Shown here piece after piece: positions 31,001 through 37,890 of a DNA stretch of 64,000 nucleotides (the first letter of the stretch is position 1; each line of letters starts with the position of its first letter). Location of the stretch: positions 124,001 to 188,000 of the forward strand of contig NZ_JACICY010000007.1 in the NCBI RefSeq assembly GCF_014196055.1. Reading direction: 5' to 3'. Source of the DNA: Novosphingobium hassiacum. Lineage in GTDB: Bacteria > Pseudomonadota > Alphaproteobacteria > Sphingomonadales > Sphingomonadaceae. The notes beneath the pieces are model-generated. The model made no database searches. It saw only the letters and a program-made list of their open reading frames with translations, and was not told the DNA's origin. The position numbers and the translations under genes were made by a program.

Positions 31001-31062
31001 TAACCATGACGAGGTTTGGTGCATCGGCAGGATCGACACAAAGTCGGCCGCCACAGGAGAGC

Positions 31063-31854
31063 ATGATGGAAGCGCTGATTGCCTATTCGGGCCGCAAGTT
31101 CGCGCGTCCGCGCTATTATGCCAACGCGCATGAACGTGACGAGGTCGAAATCGTCCCCGTGCCGGTGACAATGCACGATGCGCGTACTGCTGCTGCAACC
31201 ATCGACTGCGAAGGCTTCCAGTTGCTGCGCCACGCCAGCGCAGTTACCGATTTCGCCGACCGCGATCAGGTCGCGCGCGTTCACATGCGCGAGATCCAGG
31301 ACCTGGTGCAGGCAGTGACGGGTGCAGACCATGTCCATGTCGGCGCGCCCGGACTGCTGCGTTTCTCCGAAAAGTCGGGCAAGGCGGGAAGTCTCCACAA
31401 TTCCATGCCCGCGCGCTTTGCTCATGTCGATATCTCGGACAGGACCGCGCGGCAGTTCGGTGATCGAGGCGCAAACGGGCGGCCATACCTGCGTTGCGCC
31501 GCCTACAACGTCTGGCGCGCCATATCCCCGCCACCACAAGACGTGCCGCTGGCAGTGTGCGACGCGCGCAGCATCGCGCCACAGGACCTGATCGAGGCCG
31601 ACGCCGTTTTCGATGAAGCGGGCAAGCCCGAGTGGTCGTTCGAGGGCCTTGTCGTGGCGCATAACCCTTCGCATCGCTGGTATTACTACCCGGCAATGAC
31701 GATCGACGAGGTTATCGTGTTCAAGACCAACGACAGCGATCCGGGCCGGGCGCACCACGTGCCGCACGTGGCGTTCGACCTGCCCGATTGTCCGGCCGAT
31801 GCGCCGCCACGCATCAGTATCGAGATGCGCGCCACGGCTTGGTGGTGGGCTTGA
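31063..31854 (+). CDS. CmcJ/NvfI-family oxygenase-like protein
   Basis: The ATG at 31063 (another at 31066) gives about 263 residues. The sequence fits the CmcJ/NvfI family, Fe(II)/2-oxoglutarate-type enzymes known from cephamycin 7-methoxylation and fungal meroterpenoid pathways. It shows FAHVDISD (His-x-Asp), PLAVCDARSI and HRWYYYPAMTIDEVIVFKTNDSD, and a late His in ARAHHVPHVAF. The substrate is unknown. Its place between ligC and the stilbene dioxygenase gene suggests hydroxylation or O-demethylation of an aromatic, which is speculative. No hairpin separates it from the next gene, 50 bp on. Confidence 0.8.
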   Translation: MMEALIAYSGRKFARPRYYANAHERDEVEIVPVPVTMHDARTAAATIDCEGFQLLRHASAVTDFADRDQVARVHMREIQDLVQAVTGADHVHVGAPGLLRFSEKSGKAGSLHNSMPARFAHVDISDRTARQFGDRGANGRPYLRCAAYNVWRAISPPPQDVPLAVCDARSIAPQDLIEADAVFDEAGKPEWSFEGLVVAHNPSHRWYYYPAMTIDEVIVFKTNDSDPGRAHHVPHVAFDLPDCPADAPPRISIEMRATAWWWA

Positions 31855-31879
31855 TCTGCGCTCGAATCGCGATACAAGG

Positions 31880-31899
31880 ACCGTAACAAAAGTTACGGT
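31880..31899. promoter_or_regulatory. Perfect 20-bp palindrome before the stilbene dioxygenase gene
   Basis: ACCGTAAC-AAAA-GTTACGGT (31880-31887, spacer, 31892-31899) lies immediately upstream of the start codon at 31905. It is a likely repressor operator or 5'-UTR hairpin; the loop is too AT-rich and lacks a T-tract for a terminator. The regulator is unknown. Confidence 0.55.
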
Positions 31900-31904
31900 T
31901 AGGG

Positions 31905-33389
31905 ATGACGATGGGCGCGTTTCCGCAGACGATGTACTTTACCGGTCTGAACGAACCGGTGGGCAAGGAAATCGAACTCCGGGGTCTGAAGGTCGAAGGC
32001 GATCTGCCAGCCGAGGTACGGGGTAGTTTCTACCGCGCGATTCCCGATCCGGCCTTCGCACCGCGCTTCGAAAACGATCACACCTTGTCGGGCGATGGCA
32101 TGATCAGTCGCTTGTCATTCAACGATGATGGCACCGCGGACTTCATCATGAGGTTCGTCGAAACGGCACGGTACAAAGCGGAGAAGGCGGCGGGCAAGGC
32201 GCTGTTCGGCAAATATCGCAATCCGTTCACCGACGATGCGGAAGTGCAGGGCGTGGACCGAACCGTCGCGAACACGACCCCGGTGTGGCACGCGGGACGC
32301 CTGCTCATGGCCAAGGAAGACGGTCGGCCGTACCGTGTCAATCCATTGACGTTGGAAACCATCGGCTCTTACGATTTTGGCGGCGCGCTGAAATCCGAGA
32401 CGATGACCGCGCATGTGCGGATCGACGCTGCGACGGGTGAGCTGTTTTTCTATGGTTACGAAGCAGATGGGCAGGCGTCGACCAAGGTCGCCTATTGCGT
32501 GGTCGCGCCCGACGGCGCGCTGAAATCGGAGCAGTGGTTCGACGCGCCCTACTGCGCGATGATGCACGATTTCACGGTGAGCGAGAACTACGCGCTGTTC
32601 CCGATCTACCCGACGACGTCCGACCTCGCCCGGCTCAAGGCTGGCGGCGAGCATTGGCACCACGAGCCGGAACTCGACAGCTGGCTCGGGGTGATGCCGC
32701 GCTATGGCGATGTTGCGGAGATCAAGTGGTTCAAGGGCCCCAAGGGCTGCCATTCGTACCACATGATGAATGCGTGGGAGGATGCAGACGGCATGCTGCA
32801 CTTCGACGCGTGCCTCAACAATACCAACGCTTTTGCTTTCATCCGCGAGCCATCGGGTATCCAGATGGGTCTGCAGGACATGGTCGGGGCGCTGACCCGC
32901 TGGACCGTCGATCCGCGCAGCGACGGTGGAGACGTGGTCGAAACGATCATCGGGCCTCCGGGCGATTTCCCGGTGATTGCGGCAAAAGTGCAGGGGAAGC
33001 CCTACACGACCGGTTTCATGCTTTCGATGAACCCGGCGCTGCAGGGGCCGCCGCTGTTTGCAGGCCCGGTCGGTGTCAGCTTCAATATCCTGCTGCGCCT
33101 GGACGGCATGGACACGCCGACGCCGCAGGTCACGCAGGCGCTGCCACTGCCACCGATGGCTGGGTTCAACGAGCCGGTACACGTACCCTCAACCGATCCA
33201 GCGAAGGACGGCTGGTTGGTGTTCATTGTCGACAGCCAGATCGGGGACAACCAGTTTACGCATGAGGCGTGGGTCGTGGATGCAGGCAACATCGCAGCGG
33301 GGGCCGTCGCCAAGGTGGTGATCCCTGCGCGCCTGCGCCCGCAAGTGCACGGCTGGTGGGTGCCGCAAGCGCAGCTCGACGCGCTGTGA
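31905..33389 (+). CDS. Carotenoid-oxygenase family, lignostilbene dioxygenase type
   Basis: This 494-residue seven-bladed-propeller non-haem iron enzyme has its four iron-ligand histidines recognisable at His170, His221, His286 and His482. Tyr104 and Lys137 (MAKEDG) occupy the positions (offset +3) that bind the 4-hydroxyl group in the characterised Novosphingobium enzyme NOV1. Cleavage of the interphenyl double bond of lignostilbene or resveratrol-like 4-hydroxystilbenes to aldehydes is therefore the best prediction. It lies close to the lig genes, as lsdA does in SYK-6. The stop overlaps the SDR gene by GTGA. A 20-bp palindrome precedes the start. Confidence 0.9.
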   Translation: MTMGAFPQTMYFTGLNEPVGKEIELRGLKVEGDLPAEVRGSFYRAIPDPAFAPRFENDHTLSGDGMISRLSFNDDGTADFIMRFVETARYKAEKAAGKALFGKYRNPFTDDAEVQGVDRTVANTTPVWHAGRLLMAKEDGRPYRVNPLTLETIGSYDFGGALKSETMTAHVRIDAATGELFFYGYEADGQASTKVAYCVVAPDGALKSEQWFDAPYCAMMHDFTVSENYALFPIYPTTSDLARLKAGGEHWHHEPELDSWLGVMPRYGDVAEIKWFKGPKGCHSYHMMNAWEDADGMLHFDACLNNTNAFAFIREPSGIQMGLQDMVGALTRWTVDPRSDGGDVVETIIGPPGDFPVIAAKVQGKPYTTGFMLSMNPALQGPPLFAGPVGVSFNILLRLDGMDTPTPQVTQALPLPPMAGFNEPVHVPSTDPAKDGWLVFIVDSQIGDNQFTHEAWVVDAGNIAAGAVAKVVIPARLRPQVHGWWVPQAQLDAL

Positions 33390-34309
33390 GTGCGGGCAGG
33401 ATCGTCATCACCGGGGCATCGGGCAACTATGGCCGGGGCGTAACGGATCGCTTGGTTGCCAAGGGCCGCGCCGCCGACCTGATCCTGATCACGCGCAAGC
33501 CGGAGAAACTAGCCGATCGCGCTGCACTCGGCTGCGACGTGCGCTACGGCGATTTCGACAAGCCTGAGACTCTGGCCGCAGCGGTGCAGGGTGCGGAGAG
33601 GATGTTGCTGATCTCAGGCACCCGCGTCGGTGCGCGCGTGGTGCAGCACAAGGCGGCGATCGATGCCGCCACGGCGGGCGGGGTGAAGCACATCGTCTAC
33701 ACCAGCTTCATCGGCATCGACGATCCCGCCAACCCTGCCGAAGTGCGGCACGACCATATCGAGACCGAACGCCTGATCAAGGCGAGCGGCTGCGCATGGA
33801 CGATGTTGCGCGACGCGCACTATGCCGACGCGATGATCCTGATGGCGGGGCCCGGCGTGATGCAGTCGGGCAAGTGGTTCTCCAACGCTGGCGAGGGTCG
33901 TGAGGCGATGGTCTGGCGCGACGACTGTATCGAATGCGCGGTCGCGGTGCTGACGGGGCAGGGCGACGAGAACCGGACTTACGACATCACCGGGCCGGAG
34001 TTGCAGACGTTCGAGGAGGTCGCCGCGTTGATGGCCGACGTTGCCGGGCGTCCAGTGGACTTCGTCCCGCTCGACGACGAAGGCCAATACGCGATGTTCG
34101 ATGCGCTGGGCATCCCGCGCCGCCCGGTGGATGATCTGGAAGTGGCGGGGCTCCCCTGGAACAGCGACGACATGGTTTCGTTCGGCCGCGCCATCCGCGA
34201 GGGCTTTCTCGAGATATGTACCGATGATGTCGAGAGGCTGACCGGACGCAAGGCGCGTTCGGTGCGGCAGATGATCGAGGAAAACGTGGGGATCCTGCGC
34301 GGGGCTTGA
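33386..34309 (+). CDS. NmrA-type atypical SDR (NAD(P)-binding)
   Basis: The GTG at 33386 overlaps the dioxygenase stop and gives 307 residues (MSAGRIVITGASGNYGRGV). The TGASGNYG dinucleotide-binding motif and VKHIVYTSFIGIDDP strand-helix are typical of NmrA-like and quinone-oxidoreductase-2-like atypical SDRs. The canonical YxxxK pair is not obvious. It may be a quinone or aldehyde reductase or an NAD(P) redox sensor. Translational coupling to the stilbene dioxygenase suggests a role in handling its aldehyde or quinone products; the substrate is unknown. Confidence 0.88.
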   Translation: MSAGRIVITGASGNYGRGVTDRLVAKGRAADLILITRKPEKLADRAALGCDVRYGDFDKPETLAAAVQGAERMLLISGTRVGARVVQHKAAIDAATAGGVKHIVYTSFIGIDDPANPAEVRHDHIETERLIKASGCAWTMLRDAHYADAMILMAGPGVMQSGKWFSNAGEGREAMVWRDDCIECAVAVLTGQGDENRTYDITGPELQTFEEVAALMADVAGRPVDFVPLDDEGQYAMFDALGIPRRPVDDLEVAGLPWNSDDMVSFGRAIREGFLEICTDDVERLTGRKARSVRQMIEENVGILRGA

Positions 34310-34386
34310 GACCTTTGCGCGGTTTGCATCGCAAAAAAACCGGCAGCGCGAGCGCAGGGTGCCGCCAGGTAAAGTGCTTCTTAATC

Positions 34387-35370
34387 ATGAAAGGCTATCC
34401 GTTGGGCATGCCACCGATAGCCGTTCACGCCGCACCTCCCGTTGTTTGTGTAACCCGAGGCGAGGGCGGTTCTGCTCGGGCACAATCCTTTCAGGCGAGC
34501 TGGCTCGTCATCGCTTGTGGGTTTCTGGTCGCATTGTTGACCTTGAAGGTCACCGGAATGGGAATTTTGGTGACCAGCGTGGCCCCGTTGGTCTGCTTTG
34601 CGGTGGCCCTGGTCGGGGTGCAGGCCTATTACACTCGCTACAGGTTCGATGAACGGATTGTCGCAACCTGCGGGATTCTTGCCATCCTTATCTCGGCCTG
34701 CCTTTTGGCCGCTATCATCAGCCACGCAAGCTTGCGCTTGCGCGCGCCTCAGATTGACGGGGCACTCGACGGGGCGGACCTCGCGCTCGGTTTATATGCT
34801 CCGGCTATCGTCCTCAAACTTTCGAAATATCCCGCCTTTGCAGCGCTGTTGGGTGTAATTTATAGCAGCGCCATGCCGGTCTGCGTGATCACCGCCTTGG
34901 CTCTTGCGGCAAGCGGGCGCAGAGCGAGGGCGTGCGAGTTTGCATTCAGTTTCACCTTCTGCATTCTGCTGGCCGCGACGGTTTCGGCCGGTTTCCCCGC
35001 GCTGGGAAGTACCGTCTATCACGGCATGGAAAGCACTGCCGGCTTGCCGAGCCAGGCAGGTACGTTCCACATGGCGACCGTTGAGTACTTCCGGAACGAC
35101 CCCTCCGCGATATTCGACCTCGCGAAGGTTCAGGGGATCGTGACTTTCCCATCGTTTCACATGGTTATGGCAATATTGTTGCCCTATGCCCTGCGCGGCG
35201 AAACGCGGATTGGCATCTGGATTGCGGTGATCTGGTCGCTCCTGGTCGCACTTTCATCCGTGGTCATCGGTGGACATTATGTCATCGACTTGTTGGCGGG
35301 AGCCGCAACCTGGGCGGCTTCTGCCTGGTTGATCCGCTCAGCAGGCCGCGACCCTGACCGGGCGCGCTGA
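34387..35370 (+). CDS. PAP2-superfamily membrane phosphatase/phosphotransferase
   Basis: This 327-residue protein (ATG 34387; ATG 34408 also possible) has about six hydrophobic segments and a C-terminal PAP2 core, with FPSFHMVMA and GGHYVIDLLAG supplying the two catalytic histidines and Asp. Inositol-phosphotransferase (Aur1/Ipt1-like) and lipid-phosphate phosphatases share this layout. Its base composition looks less GC-rich than its neighbours. No functional link to aromatic catabolism is evident, so it may be an insertion in the cluster. The 78-bp upstream gap contains TTTGCG/CGCAAA and CCGGCA/TGCCG symmetries of uncertain value. Confidence 0.82.
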   Translation: MKGYPLGMPPIAVHAAPPVVCVTRGEGGSARAQSFQASWLVIACGFLVALLTLKVTGMGILVTSVAPLVCFAVALVGVQAYYTRYRFDERIVATCGILAILISACLLAAIISHASLRLRAPQIDGALDGADLALGLYAPAIVLKLSKYPAFAALLGVIYSSAMPVCVITALALAASGRRARACEFAFSFTFCILLAATVSAGFPALGSTVYHGMESTAGLPSQAGTFHMATVEYFRNDPSAIFDLAKVQGIVTFPSFHMVMAILLPYALRGETRIGIWIAVIWSLLVALSSVVIGGHYVIDLLAGAATWAASAWLIRSAGRDPDRAR

Positions 35371-35410
35371 CCCCCTATGCATGAAACAAGCCTGCGCGCT
35401 GTCTCCAATC

Positions 35411-36292
35411 TCAGAGATTGGTCTTGAACAGCGCCAGCATCCGGCTCCACGCCTTTTCGGCCTGCGCGCGGTCGTAGATCGGCGCGTCGAGGGTGCACCA
35501 ACCGTGTTGCGCGGGATAGACTTCGATCTCTGCTGGGCGACCGGCGGCTTTGGCGGCGGCGCGTAACACGTTCTTCTCATCAGGCGCGCGCTCATCATCG
35601 TTCTTGGCGATGGCGAACAGGTAGGCGGCCTGTGTCTCGGCCAGCAGGCGGTTGGGCGAATCGGTGTCGGTGCCAACGAGGCCACCGCCATGGAACGAGG
35701 CCGCCGCGCCAACGCGCGCGGGATTGGCGAAGGCGGTGCGTACGGTGAATGGGCCGCCCATGCAGTAGCCGCAGGTGCCGATCTTCTTTTTCGTGTCCAC
35801 TTCCTTCTGGGTGTCGAGCCAGCCGACGAAGGCTCCGGCATCGGACGTGGTGCCCTTGGGCGTGATCGCGGCAATCATCGGCTTGAGCTTCGCCGCGCCT
35901 TCGGGCGCGCGCCATTCCATCAGCGAATTGAGGATCGGGGCAGGGCTCGACCGGTAGTACTGGTTCACCACCAGCACCGCATAGCCCGCAGCGGCAAGAC
36001 GTGTGCCCATGGTCATGTAGGCATCGCGAAGCCCCGCAATATCGGGCCACATGATCACGGCCGGGTGCTTCCCCTTGGTCGGATAGACGAAGAACGCGTC
36101 GGCCTTGCCGTCGGGCGTATCGATCGTGACGGTGCGGCTGGCGGTGGCGGCGCTCGATTCGCGGGCCATGCTGCAGCCGGGTAGGGCAGCTAGCGCTGCA
36201 ACCCCCGCGCCCATGCTGGCAAACTCGCGGCGGTTGAAACCTGCGTCGCGCATCAGGGCGGCGTTTTCGGCTTCGGTGATCTCATCGCACAT
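35411..36292 (-). CDS. Dienelactone-hydrolase-family protein, Tat-type signal
   Basis: This 293-residue alpha/beta hydrolase has the DLH nucleophile Cys177 in GYCMGG and a distal His in PAQHGWC; the acid is probably in AKNDDERAP. The N-terminus has a twin-arginine segment (NRREFASMGAGVAALAAL) ending in LPGC (Cys40), so it may be a Tat-exported lipoprotein, unlike cytoplasmic DLH enzymes. The substrate is not predictable; hydrolysis of an ester or lactone of an aromatic dimer is one possibility. It is divergent from the SnoaL-like gene across 175 bp. Confidence 0.85.
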   Translation of the reverse strand: MCDEITEAENAALMRDAGFNRREFASMGAGVAALAALPGCSMARESSAATASRTVTIDTPDGKADAFFVYPTKGKHPAVIMWPDIAGLRDAYMTMGTRLAAAGYAVLVVNQYYRSSPAPILNSLMEWRAPEGAAKLKPMIAAITPKGTTSDAGAFVGWLDTQKEVDTKKKIGTCGYCMGGPFTVRTAFANPARVGAAASFHGGGLVGTDTDSPNRLLAETQAAYLFAIAKNDDERAPDEKNVLRAAAKAAGRPAEIEVYPAQHGWCTLDAPIYDRAQAEKAWSRMLALFKTNL

Positions 36293-36426
36293 CGGCAGCG
36301 TTCCTCAGGATATCCGTCTGCTTTGCAGCCTAGCGTGCCCACGCGTCGAAACAAGTCGCCCTCAGCGGGGCGAGCGGGAAAACGCAGGCGCAGTGAAAAT
36401 TCCGCTCGCAATCGCCCCTAGAATTG

Positions 36427-36443
36427 TTAGTGTTACATACAAA
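36427..36443. promoter_or_regulatory. MarR-type operator candidate before the SnoaL-like gene
   Basis: TTAGTG-TTACA-TACAAA matches the perfect palindrome before the receptor gene (37830-37846) at 10 of 12 arm positions with the same 5-bp spacer. It lies 25 bp upstream of the start codon of the SnoaL-like gene, overlapping where its promoter should be. Confidence 0.55.
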
Positions 36444-36467
36444 TTATCTGACTTGGGAGAGTCGCAG

Positions 36468-37187
36468 ATGTCCAATGTCGATACGCGGCTTGCCGCGCTC
36501 GAAGCCCGCGTCACCGAGCTTGAGGACCTGAACGCCATACGCCGCCTGCAGTGGGCTTATGGCTACTACATAGATTACAACCGGCCCGAGGAAGTGGCAG
36601 GCCTGTTCTCCAAGGACGGCGCGGTCGTGTTCCTGTCGGGCGAATACCGCGGTTACGAAGGGGTGATGCGGCTCTACGGAACGTGGTTCCAGAACCTGTT
36701 CACCGATGGCCGTCGCGGCCCGGTCCACGGGCTGCTGCTCGATCATTTCCAATTGCAGGATGTGATCACCATCGCGCCCGACGGGCAGACCGCCAAGGGC
36801 CGCTTCCGCGGCATCCTGGCCGGCGGCTGGCATGACGATATCGTCGGTGCCAAGCCTGAGGGGATGCCCCAGCAATTCTGGGAATCGGGCATGTACGAGA
36901 ACGACTACGTCAAGGAAGACGGGGTCTGGAAGATCAAACGGCTCGACTACATGATGCAGTGGCAGGCCGATTACGAAAGCGGCTGGGCCAAGACGGTCGC
37001 GCATTTACAGCCAGCTGTGGTGTGTTTTCCCGAAAATCCGATCGGGCCCGATGTGATCCTGCCCGACAAGGAAGTGCGCCAGACCTGGCCGCACCGTCAG
37101 GAAGTGCCGATGAGCTTTGCGCATCCGGTGCTGGCGAAATCGTTCGCGGTCGGCGACTTCACCAAGCTGCAGACGAAGTGGCCTTGA
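36468..37187 (+). CDS. SnoaL/NTF2-fold protein, candidate diarylpropane lyase
   Basis: The ATG at 36468 gives MSNVDTRLAALEARVTELED and 239 residues; longer in-frame starts run through the divergent DLH gene and are rejected. An N-terminal coiled helix (1-22) precedes a SnoaL_4/NTF2-like cone-shaped domain (about 23-150, RRLQWAYGYYIDYNRPEEVAGLF ... GVWKIKRLDYMMQW), followed by an 80-residue tail. In sphingomonads a cofactorless diarylpropane gamma-formaldehyde lyase (LdpA/LsdE) of this fold acts just before lignostilbene cleavage. The fold, length and neighbouring dioxygenase make that the leading hypothesis, but I cannot confirm the active-site residues. Confidence 0.72.
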   Translation: MSNVDTRLAALEARVTELEDLNAIRRLQWAYGYYIDYNRPEEVAGLFSKDGAVVFLSGEYRGYEGVMRLYGTWFQNLFTDGRRGPVHGLLLDHFQLQDVITIAPDGQTAKGRFRGILAGGWHDDIVGAKPEGMPQQFWESGMYENDYVKEDGVWKIKRLDYMMQWQADYESGWAKTVAHLQPAVVCFPENPIGPDVILPDKEVRQTWPHRQEVPMSFAHPVLAKSFAVGDFTKLQTKWP

Positions 37188-37224
37188 TTCTGGGGCAGGG
37201 TCAGGAGGGGTGAGCGTTCTCGGT

Positions 37225-37716
37225 TCAAACGCTCCAGCGGCCGATCCGCGCGAGAACGGCGGCAGCGACCCGGCGGAACGCCTCGCGATCCCGCTGGGGC
37301 ACGCCTTTGAACAGGTCGGCACCGACGGTGGTCATTGCGGGAATGGTGTCCGCGAACAGGCGTTCCCCATCCTGGCTGAGGCGCACCGGTTTGCGCCTGC
37401 GGTTCGACCGATCAAGCCCGGGTTCGACCAGCCCGCGCTCCATCAGGCCGGTGATCGCGCGGCTGACGTTCATCGGGGCGACGCCCATGATCTCGCAGAG
37501 TTCGTGGCCCGCCAGTTCACCCTCGCCGCCGAGCGCCAGCACGATGCGCAAGTCGGTCGTGGTCAGGCCGAGCGGGTCCGCAACGCCTTCGCGCATCGGC
37601 CCACCGATGAAGGTGCCCAGCTTGAGCAGGTCGATGAGCAGTGCGACATCGCCTTCGACAGCGATGCCGTCGAGCGCGGACTTCGGGTTCTGCCGGGGCA
37701 ACTGCGACGTGGTCAT
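37225..37716 (-). CDS. MarR-family transcriptional regulator
   Basis: The ATG at 37716 gives MTTSQLPRQNPKSAL and 163 residues; 30 more in-frame codons are basic and not conserved. The winged HTH is clear (LTTTDLRIVLALGGEGELAGHELCEIMGVAPMNVSRAITGLMERGLVE, wing SNRRRKPVRLSQDGERLF). MarR proteins are usually repressors released by phenolic ligands. It is convergent with the SnoaL-like gene and divergent from the TonB receptor gene, with a matching palindrome in front of both targets, so it is the probable local regulator. Confidence 0.9.
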   Translation of the reverse strand: MTTSQLPRQNPKSALDGIAVEGDVALLIDLLKLGTFIGGPMREGVADPLGLTTTDLRIVLALGGEGELAGHELCEIMGVAPMNVSRAITGLMERGLVEPGLDRSNRRRKPVRLSQDGERLFADTIPAMTTVGADLFKGVPQRDREAFRRVAAAVLARIGRWSV

Positions 37717-37769
37717 AGCACGCCTGTATCGCCGGGTTTTGACTGGTCGGCAAGAGGTCGGGTGTGGAC

Positions 37770-37784
37770 TTTGTGCATCACAAA
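37770..37784. promoter_or_regulatory. Short palindrome in the marR-receptor gap
   Basis: TTTGTG-CAT-CACAAA has perfect 6-bp arms with a 3-bp spacer, 54 bp upstream of the MarR start. It could be an autoregulatory or a different activator's site; evidence is symmetry only. Confidence 0.35.
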
Positions 37785-37829
37785 TCCGGCCGCGCAATCG
37801 TCGCAAATGTTAGGCTTGCAAATCGCAAT

Positions 37830-37846
37830 TTAGTATGTCTTACTAA
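37830..37846. promoter_or_regulatory. MarR-type operator candidate before the TonB receptor
   Basis: TTAGTA-TGTCT-TACTAA is a perfect 6-5-6 palindrome, 45 bp upstream of the receptor start, in the divergent gap with the MarR gene. A near copy precedes the SnoaL-like gene (36427-36443). Confidence 0.6.
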
Positions 37847-37890
37847 CAAACATCAAGCTGTTCCGCAGAGAACATACAGGAGAGGGGTTT

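Noticed and set aside
36105..36467. Longer start for the SnoaL-like protein
   Set aside because: The extension lies antisense within the DLH gene and through the operator region; it is basic and unlike the family.
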